Source of the DNA: Marmoricola endophyticus
Lineage (GTDB): Bacteria > Actinomycetota > Actinomycetes > Propionibacteriales > Nocardioidaceae
DNA: 64,000 nt
Direction of reading: 5' to 3'
Assembly: GCF_014644415.1 (NCBI RefSeq)
Contig: NZ_BMKQ01000001.1
Span: 1,664,861 to 1,728,860, forward strand
This document shows positions 10,142-22,300 of the stretch, one piece after another. The notes beneath the pieces were generated by a model, which was not told where the DNA came from, did no database searches, and saw nothing but the letters and a program-made list of their open reading frames with translations. The number at the start of each line of letters is the position of its first letter. The first letter of the stretch is position 1. The position numbers and the translations under genes are program-made.

Positions 10142-11409
10142 CACAGCTCCATCGACCGCGTGAGGATGCCGGCGACGTCGTCCTCGGTGACCTCGCGCGG
10201 AGCCGTGGCCAGCAGGCGCTGCTGCTGCATCGTGCCGGCGACCAGGTCGTCGACGTCGGCCTCGGCGTAGCCGACGGCGCCGAGCCCGCTCGGGATGCCG
10301 ATGTCGGCCATCAGGTCGATGAGCACCCGGGGCAGGGTGTCCGGCCCGTCCTCGTACGAGCCGGCCGGCGCGAGGAGCGAGGCGGCGCGCAGGTGCCGCT
10401 CGGGCGAGGCCTCGAAGGTGAACCGGAAGGCCTCGGGCGCGGTCAGCGACACCGCCATCCCGTGCGGCACCATCGCCTCGTCGGCGGGGTAGCCGTCCGG
10501 GTGGAAGTCGCGCACCCGGCCGGCGATCGGGTACGCGTTCGCGTGCGGGATGTGCACGCCGGCGTTGCCGAATCCCATGCCCGCCACCGTCGCCGCCAGG
10601 GCCATGTGCCCACGGGCCTCGACGTCGTCGCCGTGGAGGACCGCGGTCCGGAACGACGAGGCCAGCAGGCCCATCGCCCGCTCCGCCCACGCGTCGGAGA
10701 TCGGGTTGGCGCCGCAGTACGGCACCCGCTGCTCGGGCCGCTTGCGCTCGTAGTCGGTGTAGGGCCGCGCGGTGTAGCTCTCCAGCGCGTGGCACAGGAT
10801 GTCCATGCCCGACGCCGCCGTCACGCCGGCCGGCTGCGTGAGGGTCAGCGCCGGGTCGACCACGGCGAGCTGCGGGCGCAGCCGCGGGTGCGAGATCCCT
10901 GTCTTCACGTGCTGCGAGAGGACGTCGAGCACGCAGACGGTCGTCGACTCGCTGCCGGTGCCGGTGGTGGTCGGCACCGCGACGAACGGCAGCAGCGGCC
11001 TCTCAGGGGTGCGTGCCCTCCCGACGGGCGCGTTGACGTAGTCGAGCAGGTCGCCCTCGTTCGTGCTCAGCAGGTTGACCGCCTTCGCGGTGTCGATCGC
11101 CGACCCGCCGCCGACCGCGACGAAGCCGTCCCACGGCCCGTGCTCGCGCGCCCACTCCACCGCCTCGACCAGCGACTCGTCCGTCGGCTCGACGTGCGCG
11201 CGGTCGAAGACCACCGCCTCGATGTCGTACGCCGCCATCTGCTCGGCGATGCGCTGCGGGTGTCCGGTGGCGGCCACGCCGGGGTCGGTGACCACCAGCA
11301 CCCGGCGTACGTCCGAGGCGAAGGTCGAGAGGTCGTAGCCGACCTCGTCGCTGGCTCCCGCGCCGAACTTCAGATGGGGTGCGCCGTAGGTGAAGATCGT
11401 CTCGTCCAT
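10138..11409 (-). CDS. Hydroxyacid-oxoacid transhydrogenase (iron-type alcohol dehydrogenase family, ADHFE1-like)
   Basis: 423 aa from an ATG at 11409; the open frame continues upstream but only this start fits the family and a -10 element. The protein follows animal ADHFE1 closely: RVEPTDES-type segment (AHVEPTDESLVEAVEWA), VAVGGGSAIDTAKAVNL, LLPFVAVPTTTGTGSES, SGMDILCHALESYTARPY, YCGANPISDAWA, GMGFGNAGVHIPHANAYPI and VPHGMAVSLTAPEAFRFTF. ADHFE1 couples oxidation of 4-hydroxybutyrate to reduction of 2-oxoglutarate, giving succinic semialdehyde and D-2-hydroxyglutarate. First gene of a four-gene operon. Confidence 0.88.
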   Translation of the reverse strand: MDETIFTYGAPHLKFGAGASDEVGYDLSTFASDVRRVLVVTDPGVAATGHPQRIAEQMAAYDIEAVVFDRAHVEPTDESLVEAVEWAREHGPWDGFVAVGGGSAIDTAKAVNLLSTNEGDLLDYVNAPVGRARTPERPLLPFVAVPTTTGTGSESTTVCVLDVLSQHVKTGISHPRLRPQLAVVDPALTLTQPAGVTAASGMDILCHALESYTARPYTDYERKRPEQRVPYCGANPISDAWAERAMGLLASSFRTAVLHGDDVEARGHMALAATVAGMGFGNAGVHIPHANAYPIAGRVRDFHPDGYPADEAMVPHGMAVSLTAPEAFRFTFEASPERHLRAASLLAPAGSYEDGPDTLPRVLIDLMADIGIPSGLGAVGYAEADVDDLVAGTMQQQRLLATAPREVTEDDVAGILTRSMELW

Positions 11410-11416
11410 GGCCGCC

Positions 11417-11422
11417 AACGTA
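11417..11422 (-). promoter_or_regulatory. -10 element, leaderless start of the transhydrogenase operon
   Basis: TACGTT on the minus strand lies 7 nt before the ATG at 11409 and no ribosome site is visible, consistent with a leaderless transcript. It is divergent from the promoter at 11491. Confidence 0.5.
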
Positions 11423-11490
11423 GGCCGCCGGGGAGCGCGAGCGCCGAGAGGGACCTCACACCGCAGGGCCAGGAAGTTCTCAGCGAGCGT

Positions 11491-11499
11491 TGCTAGCGT
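11491..11499 (+). promoter_or_regulatory. Extended -10 element, leaderless start of the acyltransferase gene
   Basis: TGC followed by TAGCGT ends 7 nt before the ATG at 11507, and no Shine-Dalgarno sequence is visible. Confidence 0.5.
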
Positions 11500-11506
11500 C
11501 GCCGAA

Positions 11507-12646
11507 ATGCCTACGACGACCCTCCCGGCGCCGTCCGCGACGACGACTCGTACCCCCGCGCAGTCGGCCGCCGAGGCGCCGGCGAAGCCGTCTCGCGACC
11601 CGTTCTTCGACAACGCGAAGTTCCTGCTGGTCGCGCTGGTCGTCGTCGGTCACAGCTGGACGCTGGTGCCGAGCGACAGCACGGTCTCGTGGGTCTACCG
11701 GTTCCTGTACGCCTGGCACGTCCCGGCGTTCGTCCTGGTCACCGGCTACCTCTCCCGGTCGATGACCTGGAGCCCGAAGCGTCTGCGCTCGCTGTTCACC
11801 ACCGTCGTCGTGCCGTACGTCCTCTTCGAGGGACTGCTCGCGCTGTTCCGGACCCAGGTCGGCGGGGAGGACCTGGAGAAGCTCTGGATCAACCCGCACT
11901 GGCCGATGTGGTACCTCGCCGCACTGTTCTTCTGGCGCCTGGCCACCCCGGTGTTCACCCGGATGCCCGCGGCCGCCGCCCTGGGCACCGCGCTGGTGAT
12001 CAGCCTGGTCGGCGGCATCATCGCGCCCTCGGACACCCTCGACATCTCCCGCACGCTCGGCCTGCTGCCGTTCTTCGTGCTCGGCCTGACCTTGCGCCGC
12101 GAGCACCTCGCCCTCCTCCGGCACCGGGTCGCGCGCGCCGCCGGGGGGATCTTCCTCGTGGTGCTGCTCCTCGCGGTCCCGCTGACGAGCGCGGTGCCGA
12201 CCGAGTGGCTCTACTACCGCACGCCGTACGCCGAGCTCGGCGTCTCCCCCGCCGTCGGCGTCGGTGTCCGAGCGCTCCTGCTCGTCGTCGGCCTGCTCGG
12301 CGCGGCGTCCTTCCTCGCGCTGGTACCGACCCGGCGCACCTGGTTCTCGGTGCTCGGTGCCGCCTCGCTGGTGGTCTACCTCTTCCACGGCTTCGCGGTG
12401 AAGAGCGTCGCCCTGACCGGCTTCCCGGGCTGGGCCGGCGACCACGTGCCGGCGGCACTCCTGCTGACCAGCCTGACGTCCTTCGGCGTCGCGGTGCTGC
12501 TCAGCCAGCCGAAGGTGGCCGCCCGCCTGAACCACGTCGTGGACCCGGTCGGCTCGCTGGACCGCCTGGACCACGCGACTCCCTCGAGCGAGCTGGAGCG
12601 GCTGCGCCGTCACTCGGTGGTCCCCAGGACGGGCATCGGGCGCTGA
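11507..12646 (+). CDS. Membrane acyltransferase, acyltransferase-3 (OafA/NodX-like) family
   Basis: 379 aa. The start at 11507 is chosen because a -10 element sits 7 nt upstream and the family fold begins at RDPFFDNAKFLLVALVVVGHSW near residue 31. The conserved His of VGHSW is the family signature. About ten hydrophobic segments follow, with WPMWYLAALFFWRL typical of the family. Relatives transfer acetyl or other acyl groups to surface sugars or lipids. The last about 146 bp overlap the convergent gene below. Substrate unknown. Confidence 0.85.
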   Translation: MPTTTLPAPSATTTRTPAQSAAEAPAKPSRDPFFDNAKFLLVALVVVGHSWTLVPSDSTVSWVYRFLYAWHVPAFVLVTGYLSRSMTWSPKRLRSLFTTVVVPYVLFEGLLALFRTQVGGEDLEKLWINPHWPMWYLAALFFWRLATPVFTRMPAAAALGTALVISLVGGIIAPSDTLDISRTLGLLPFFVLGLTLRREHLALLRHRVARAAGGIFLVVLLLAVPLTSAVPTEWLYYRTPYAELGVSPAVGVGVRALLLVVGLLGAASFLALVPTRRTWFSVLGAASLVVYLFHGFAVKSVALTGFPGWAGDHVPAALLLTSLTSFGVAVLLSQPKVAARLNHVVDPVGSLDRLDHATPSSELERLRRHSVVPRTGIGR

Positions 12647-13394
12647 ACGGCAGGTCGTCCAGCTCCCGCCCGCGTCGTACGTCGGGGGCGTACCCGCCGA
12701 GGTGGCGCGGGTAGCGGTCGTCCTGCTCGCCGGGCCGGGGCCGGTGCCGCGGTAGTCGTTGCAGCGTCTCGAGCATCCGCGTGAGCGTGTGGCCCAGCAG
12801 GTCGGTGCCCTCCTCGACGTCGGTCAGGCGAGCCGGGTCCAGCGCAGGACCGATCCAGACGTCGGCCGCCCGCCCCCGGGAGAGGTCCGGACGGCGTGTC
12901 GGGTCGCCGACGCTGGTGACCTGCTGCGGCCCCCACACCGCCGCCGGCACCAGCGGCGCGCCGGTCTCGCGAGCCAGCGCCACCGCCCCGGGCATGAGCG
13001 CACGGACCGTGAACGCGTGAGAGATGCCCGCCTCGGGGAAGACTCCGACCGCCTCGCCCTCGCGCAGCAGGCGCCGCGCGGTGAGGTACGCGGCGGCCGG
13101 TGCCGCGCGATCGACGGGCACGTGCCGCATCCGGTCCATCGCCCACCCGACCACCGGGTGGCGCCAGGCCTGCACCTGGGTGAGGAAGCGGACCCGGCGC
13201 CCTCGGTCGATCGCCGCCTTCTCCAGGACGACGAAGTCCAGGAAGGAGACGTGGGTGGCCGCCAGGACCACCGGACCCGAGGTCGGCAGCTGCTCGGTGC
13301 CGTGGATCCGGAGGTCGAGGTCGAGCAGCCGGAGGGCCGCACGGCCCAGGCCGTTGGCGAGCCGGTAGACGGGCTCGGTCGTGGCCACGCTCAC
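12501..13394 (-). CDS. 1-acyl-sn-glycerol-3-phosphate acyltransferase-like protein (PlsC domain)
   Basis: 297 aa from a GTG at 13394 overlapping the stop codon of the upstream flavoprotein gene (GTGA). The PlsC domain has the catalytic HX4D motif in ATHVSFLDFVVL near residue 50, FLTQVQAWRHPVVGWAMDRM, the acceptor motif VGVFPEAGISHAF near 125 and PLVPAAVWGPQQV. It would acylate lysophosphatidate or a related lipid at the membrane. The last roughly 60 residues are Pro/Arg/Gly-rich low complexity and run antisense through the end of the neighbouring acyltransferase gene, so the real C-terminus may matter little for function. Confidence 0.82.
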   Translation of the reverse strand: MSVATTEPVYRLANGLGRAALRLLDLDLRIHGTEQLPTSGPVVLAATHVSFLDFVVLEKAAIDRGRRVRFLTQVQAWRHPVVGWAMDRMRHVPVDRAAPAAAYLTARRLLREGEAVGVFPEAGISHAFTVRALMPGAVALARETGAPLVPAAVWGPQQVTSVGDPTRRPDLSRGRAADVWIGPALDPARLTDVEEGTDLLGHTLTRMLETLQRLPRHRPRPGEQDDRYPRHLGGYAPDVRRGRELDDLPFSARCPSWGPPSDGAAAPARSRESRGPGGPASRPGPRRGSGGRPPSAG

Positions 13395-14665
13395 GCGAAC
13401 GGCGGTCGGTGGTCGACGGCCACCGAACGACGCCCGGCCCACCGCCACACGCGCGCGGCCGCGTCGCGGTCCTCGTCGGTGACGAGGTTGCCCATCCAGC
13501 GCAGCGCCAGGGTCATCAGCCAGGTCGAGCGCATGCCCGCAGGCCCCAGCGCCGGCAGCAGCCGGGGCACCGTCACCAGCCCGGCAAGGCGCCTGGCGAT
13601 GGAGAACGACTCGGCGTAGTGCTCACGCAGCAGCGCCGGCCAGGCGGCGTCGTACGAGCCGGAGTCGCCGGCGAGCAGCTCCGCGGCCCAGCGGCCGGTC
13701 TCCAGGCCGTAGTCGATGCCCTCGCCGTTGAGGGGGTTCACGCACCCCGCCGCGTCACCGACGAGCACCCAGTTCGGCCCGGCCACACCGCTGACCGCGC
13801 CGCCCATCGGCAGCAGTGCCGAGGTCGGCGCCTGCAGGTCCCCCTCGAGAGCGAACTCCTCGCGCCGCTGCTCGGCGTAGTACGCCATCAACGGGCGCAG
13901 CGCCACCTCGGCCGGCCGCTTGGCGGTGGCCAGCGTGCCGACCCCGAGGTTGACCATCCCGCTGCGCTCTCCCTCGCCGTCGCCGAGCGGGAAGATCCAG
14001 CCGTAGCCGGAGAGGATCTCGCCGTCCTCGCCGCGCAGCTCCAGGTGCGAGCTGATCCACGGGTCGGCGGCACGCTCCGAGCGCAGGTACGAGCGGCCGG
14101 CGACGCCGTACACCGTGTCCCGGTGCCACGTGCGGCCGAGCACCTTGCCCAGCCCCGAGCGCACCCCGTCGGCGACCACGAGACGGTCGCAGGCGATCTC
14201 GTACGTCTCGCGGTCCGGGCCGCGGAAGACGACGGCGGCGACCCGGTCGCCCTCACGACGCACGTCGACCGCGCGCGCACCGTCGACCGGCCGCGCACCT
14301 GCCGCGATCGCCGCAGCCCGCAGGTGCGCGTCCAGCTCCGTACGTGGGACCGCCGAGCCCCAGTCGGGCAGCGAGCCACCGGGCCAGCGCAGGTGCAGCG
14401 TCTGGCCGAACCCGTGGGCCCGCAGACCCACACTGGTCGTCCGAGCGCGCAGCCAGTCCTCGAGACCCAGCCGGCTCAGCTCCGCGACCGCCCGCGGCGT
14501 GAGTCCGTCGCCGCAGGTCTTGTCCCGCGGGAACACCGCCGCGTCGGCCAGGACCACGTCGAGCCCGGCACGCGCGGCCCAGATCGCCGCAGCGGAGCCC
14601 GCGGGGCCGGCGCCGACCACGAGGACGTCGGTGCGCAGGTCGCTCGCACCCTCGGACGCCGTCAC
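13391..14665 (-). CDS. Geranylgeranyl reductase family FAD-dependent oxidoreductase
   Basis: 424 aa from a GTG at 14665. It has the N-terminal dinucleotide fold DVLVVGAGPAGSAAAIWAA, then PRDKTCGDGLTPRAV, the FAD-pyrophosphate motif VLVGDAAGCVNPLNGEGIDY near residue 300 and a C-terminal helical tail. Relatives reduce isoprenoid double bonds in geranylgeranyl lipids; in mycobacteria MenJ saturates one unit of the menaquinone side chain. A menaquinone or polyprenyl-lipid role is likely but unproven. Translationally coupled to the PlsC-like gene, suggesting membrane-lipid work. Confidence 0.85.
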   Translation of the reverse strand: MTASEGASDLRTDVLVVGAGPAGSAAAIWAARAGLDVVLADAAVFPRDKTCGDGLTPRAVAELSRLGLEDWLRARTTSVGLRAHGFGQTLHLRWPGGSLPDWGSAVPRTELDAHLRAAAIAAGARPVDGARAVDVRREGDRVAAVVFRGPDRETYEIACDRLVVADGVRSGLGKVLGRTWHRDTVYGVAGRSYLRSERAADPWISSHLELRGEDGEILSGYGWIFPLGDGEGERSGMVNLGVGTLATAKRPAEVALRPLMAYYAEQRREEFALEGDLQAPTSALLPMGGAVSGVAGPNWVLVGDAAGCVNPLNGEGIDYGLETGRWAAELLAGDSGSYDAAWPALLREHYAESFSIARRLAGLVTVPRLLPALGPAGMRSTWLMTLALRWMGNLVTDEDRDAAARVWRWAGRRSVAVDHRPPFA

Positions 14666-14671
14666 CGCCCC

Positions 14672-14677
14672 ATCCTC
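14672..14677 (-). promoter_or_regulatory. Possible leaderless -10 element of the reductase gene
   Basis: TGC-GAGGAT on the minus strand ends 6 nt before the GTG at 14665. The same bases could act as a weak GAGGA ribosome site, so the call is ambiguous. Confidence 0.3.
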
Positions 14678-14730
14678 GCAGTGCGCGCCAGCGGTCGGCG
14701 ACCGGCCCGGACAGCGCCGGGCCGACGTGC

Positions 14731-15006
14731 TCACATCGCGTCGTCGTCGAACTTGGCCTCGGCCTCGTCGTAGCCCTCGGAGTCCTCGAACATCCCCTTC
14801 TCGGAGTCGAAGTCGCGCTGCGTGTTGTCGATCTCGACGTTCTCCGGTCGGTTCTCCGGGTCCAGCCGTCGCTCGCGCTCCTCCTCGATGGCCTCGGCGT
14901 CGACGTCCTCGGCGTCCGGTACGGCGCCGACCCCCGTGCTCCCGCCGCTGTCCTGGTCCTCGCTCGCGTCCTCGGTCTCGGGGTTCTCGTCGCTCGGCTC
15001 GCTCAT
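14731..15006 (-). CDS. Small acidic protein of unknown function
   Basis: 91 aa, ATG start, about one third Asp/Glu and predicted disordered. It has no Cys, no membrane segment and no signal peptide. The N-terminal half is Ser/Asp/Glu-rich; the C-terminal half has the more ordered ERERRLDPENRPENVEI and FEDSEGYDEAEAKFDDDAM. The density of GC-biased third positions supports real coding. It stands alone between the rpoC hairpin and the reductase gene. I do not recognise the family. Confidence 0.7.
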   Translation of the reverse strand: MSEPSDENPETEDASEDQDSGGSTGVGAVPDAEDVDAEAIEEERERRLDPENRPENVEIDNTQRDFDSEKGMFEDSEGYDEAEAKFDDDAM

Positions 15007-15074
15007 GGGAGGCAGCCAACGCGGGGGGTGGGCGCTGTGTCAACGGTCACGGCCGGCCGGGGTGCCGTGGTACG

Positions 15075-15111
15075 ACGAGACGCACCCGCCCGGTGGGCGG
15101 GTGCGTCTCGT
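15075..15111 (-). terminator. Strong hairpin terminator of the rpoBC transcript
   Basis: Perfect 17-bp stem (ACGAGACGCACCCGCCC at 15075-15091 with its complement at 15095-15111) and a 3-nt loop. It lies about 300 bp after rpoC and before the next gene start at 15006. No U-run. Confidence 0.75.
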
Positions 15112-15150
15112 CATGGCGACTCAGCGGTCGGGCTCAGCCCCCAGGGCTCG

Positions 15151-15371
15151 GCCTGGCACCGTCAGGTGGATCTGGACTGCACCAGCGACCCGCCTCGCAA
15201 GCTCGGCGCTCGCAGGTCAGCCCACTCCGGGCCGGCCTGGCACCGTCTCGTGGATCTCGACTGCACCAGCGACCGGGCTCGCGAGCTCGGCGCTCAGCAC
15301 GTTTCAGGCTGAACTGGCACCGTCTCGTGGATCTCGACTGCACCAGCGACCGGGCTCGCAAGCTCGCCCGG
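15151..15371. repeat. Three tandem-spaced copies of a 60-bp intergenic repeat
   Basis: Copies at 15151-15210, 15235-15294 and 15312-15371. The shared core is TGGCACCGTCTCGTGGATCT plus CGACTGCACCAGCGACC, then a CTCGCRAGCTCG tail. Copies 2 and 3 are nearly identical; copy 1 has a handful of changes. Spacing start to start is 84 and 77 bp with unrelated spacers, so this is not simple tandem slippage. All lie in the rpoC 3' region. Confidence 0.85.
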
Positions 15372-15416
15372 AAGCTGGTGCGCTCGATCCGGGTCGTACT
15401 ACAGAACTTCGCAGGC

Positions 15417-19292
<3,876 letters not shown>

Positions 19293-19343
19293 GTGGCTCC
19301 AACCCTTCAGTAGTTCAAAGATTCAACGATTAGGGGGCGGAGG

Positions 19344-19379
19344 CGCCTCATCGCCCGGCTGGTGCCGGGCGGCGAGGCG
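19344..19379 (-). other. Hairpin between rpoB and rpoC
   Basis: Imperfect inverted repeat: 8 bp next to a 4-nt loop, two mismatches, then 6 more bp. It could be a processing site or a partial attenuator in the rpoBC mRNA; no experiment is implied by the sequence. Confidence 0.5.
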
Positions 19380-19383
19380 GACC

Positions 19384-22300
19384 TCACACCTCTTCGACCG
19401 AGCTGGGCTCGCGGCGGGACAGGTCGATGCCGAGCTCCTCGGCGGCGCGGAACACGTCGTCCTCGGCGTCCTTCATCTCGATGGCCGAGCCGTCCTGGCT
19501 CAGCACCTCGACGTTCAGGCACAGCGACTGCATCTCCTTGACGAGCACCTTGAACGACTCGGGGATGCCGGAGTCGGGGATGTTCTCGCCCTTGACGATC
19601 GCCTCGTAGACCTTGACCCGACCGGGCACGTCGTCGGACTTGATCGTCAGCAGCTCCTGCAGGGCGTAGGCGGCGCCGTACGCCTCCATCGCCCAGACCT
19701 CCATCTCACCGAACCGCTGGCCGCCGAACTGGGCCTTACCGCCCAGCGGCTGCTGCGTGATCATCGAGTACGGCCCGGTCGAGCGCGCGTGGATCTTGTC
19801 GTCGACCAGGTGGTGGAGCTTGAGGATGTACATGTAGCCCACCGAGACCGGGTCCGGGAACGGCTCGCCGGACCGACCGTCGAACAGGCTGGCCTTGCCG
19901 TTCTCCTTGACCATCCGCTCGCCGTCGCGGTTGGGGAGCGTGGAGCCGAGCAGGCCCACGATCTCGTCCTCGCGCGCACCGTCGAAGACCGGCGTGGCGA
20001 CCTTGCTGTCGGCCTCGGCCTTCTCGGCGTGGATGTCGATCAGCCGCTGCTTCCAGGCCGAGTCGTCCTTGTCGTCGGACAGGTTGAGGTCCCAGCCCTG
20101 CTTGGCCAGCCAGCCCAGGTGGATCTCGAGGATCTGGCCGATGTTCATCCGTCGCGGGACACCGAGCGGGTTCAGGATCACGTCGACCGGGGTGCCGTCC
20201 TCCATGAACGGCATGTCCTCGATCGGCAGGATCTTGGCGATGACGCCCTTGTTGCCGTGGCGCCCGGCGAGCTTGTCACCGACCGAGATCTTGCGCTTCT
20301 GGGCGACGTAGACCCGGACCAGCTGGTTGACGCCCGGGGGCAGCTCGTCGGGGTCGTCGGTGTCGCGGTCGAAGACGCGGACGCCGATGACGGTGCCGGA
20401 CTCGCCGTGCGGGACCTTCATCGAGGTGTCGCGCACCTCGCGCGCCTTCTCACCGAAGATCGCGCGCAGCAGGCGCTCCTCGGGGGTCAGCTCGGTCTCG
20501 CCCTTCGGGGTCACCTTCCCGACGAGGATGTCACCGGTGGTGACCTCCGCGCCGATCCGGATGATGCCGCGCTCGTCGAGGTCGGCCAGCGTCTCGTCGC
20601 CGACGTTCGGGATGTCGCGGGTGATCTCCTCCGGGCCCAGCTTGGTGTCGCGGGCGTCGACCTCGTGCTCCTCGATGTGGATCGAGGTGAGGACGTCCTC
20701 CTGCACCAGTCGCTGGGAGAGGATGATCGCGTCCTCGTAGTTGTGCCCCTGCCACGGCATGAAGGCGACGAGCAGGTTGGTGCCCAGCGCCATCTCTCCG
20801 TCGTCGGTGCACGGACCGTCGGCGATCGGGCTGCCGTCCACCACGCGCGCGCCGGCCTCGACCAGCGGACGCTGGTTGATGCAGGTGCCCTGGTTGGAGC
20901 GGGTGAACTTCTGCAGCCGGTACGTGCGGTGCGTCCCGTCGTCGTTCATCACCTCGACGGCGTCGGCGGTCACCGAGGTGACCACGCCGGGCGCCTGCGC
21001 GGTGACCACGTCGCCGGCGTCGACCGCGGCACGGAACTCCATGCCGGTGCCGACCGTCGGGGAGTCGCTGCGGATCAGCGGCACCGCCTGGCGCTGCATG
21101 TTCGCACCCATCAGGGCGCGGTTCGCGTCGTCGTGCTCGAGGAACGGGATCAGGGCGGTCGCCACCGACACCATCTGGCGCGGGGAGACGTCCATGAAGT
21201 CGACCTCGTCGCGGGGCAGGTCGACGGCCTCGCCACCGCGGGTACGGACCAGCACCCGCTCGTCGATGAAGTTGCCGTCCTCGTCCAGGCGCGCGTTGGC
21301 CTGGGCGATGATCTTCGACTCCTCCTCGTCGGCGGTCAGGTGGTGGATCTCGTTGGTGACCACACCGTTCTTGACCACGCGGTACGGCGTCTCGACGAAC
21401 CCGAACGGGTTGATCCGGCCGTACGAGGCGAGCGAGCCGATCAGGCCGATGTTCGGGCCCTCGGGAGTCTCGATCGGGCACATCCGGCCGTAGTGCGAGG
21501 TGTGCACGTCGCGGACGTCCATCTGCGCGCGGTCACGGGAGATACCACCCGGGCCGAGCGCGTTCAGGCGCCGCTTGTGGGTCAGACCAGCGATCGGGTT
21601 GGTCTGGTCCATGAACTGGCTGAGCTGGGAGGTCCCGAAGAACTCCTTCAGCGCGGCCACGACGGGACGGATGTTGATCAGGGACTGCGGCGTGATCGCC
21701 TCGACGTCCTGGGTCGTCATCCGCTCGCGGACCACCCGCTCCATGCGGGCCAGGCCGGTGCGGAGCTGGTTCTGGATCAGCTCGCCGACCGTACGGATCC
21801 GGCGGTTGCCGAAGTGGTCGATGTCGTCGGGGCTGAGCTCGATCGGCTCGCCGGCCGGGTTGGTGACGACCGTGCCCGACGCGTCGGTGAACTCCGACTC
21901 GTTCGCGTGCAGCTCGACGACGTAGCGGATGGTGGCGACGATGTCGTCGATGGTCAGCCGCTGCTGGTCGAACGCCTCGGCCTGCCCGAGCTTCTTGTTC
22001 ACCTTGTAGCGGCCGACCTTGGCGAGGTCGTAGCGCTTCGGGTTGAAATAGTAGTTCTCCAGCAGGGTCTGCGCGGCCTCCTCCGTGGGCGGCTCGCCGG
22101 GGCGCAGCTTGCGGTAGATGTCGAGCAGGGCGTCGCGCTGGGTCTCGGTGTTGTCCTTCTCCAGCGTGAGCATCATCGACTCGTACTGGCCGAACTCCTC
22201 GCGGATCTGCTCGTTGGTCCAGCCCAGCGCCTTAAGCAGCACGGTGACGTTCTGCTTGCGCTTGCGGTCCAGGCGGACGCCGACGAGGTCGCGCTTGTCG

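Larger units (their letters stand above)
15007..15416. other. 410-bp non-coding region downstream of rpoC
   Basis: No convincing gene. From the rpoC side it holds three copies of a 60-bp repeat (15312-15371, 15235-15294, 15151-15210), then a 17-bp stem hairpin (15075-15111) and the short upstream region of the acidic-protein gene. The plus-strand reading frames here only exist because the repeats lack stop codons in one frame. Confidence 0.8.

Noticed and set aside
15028-15312. Plus-strand frame across the three repeats
   Set aside because: It exists only because the repeat unit lacks stops in that frame; there is no ribosome site and the product is a repeat translation.
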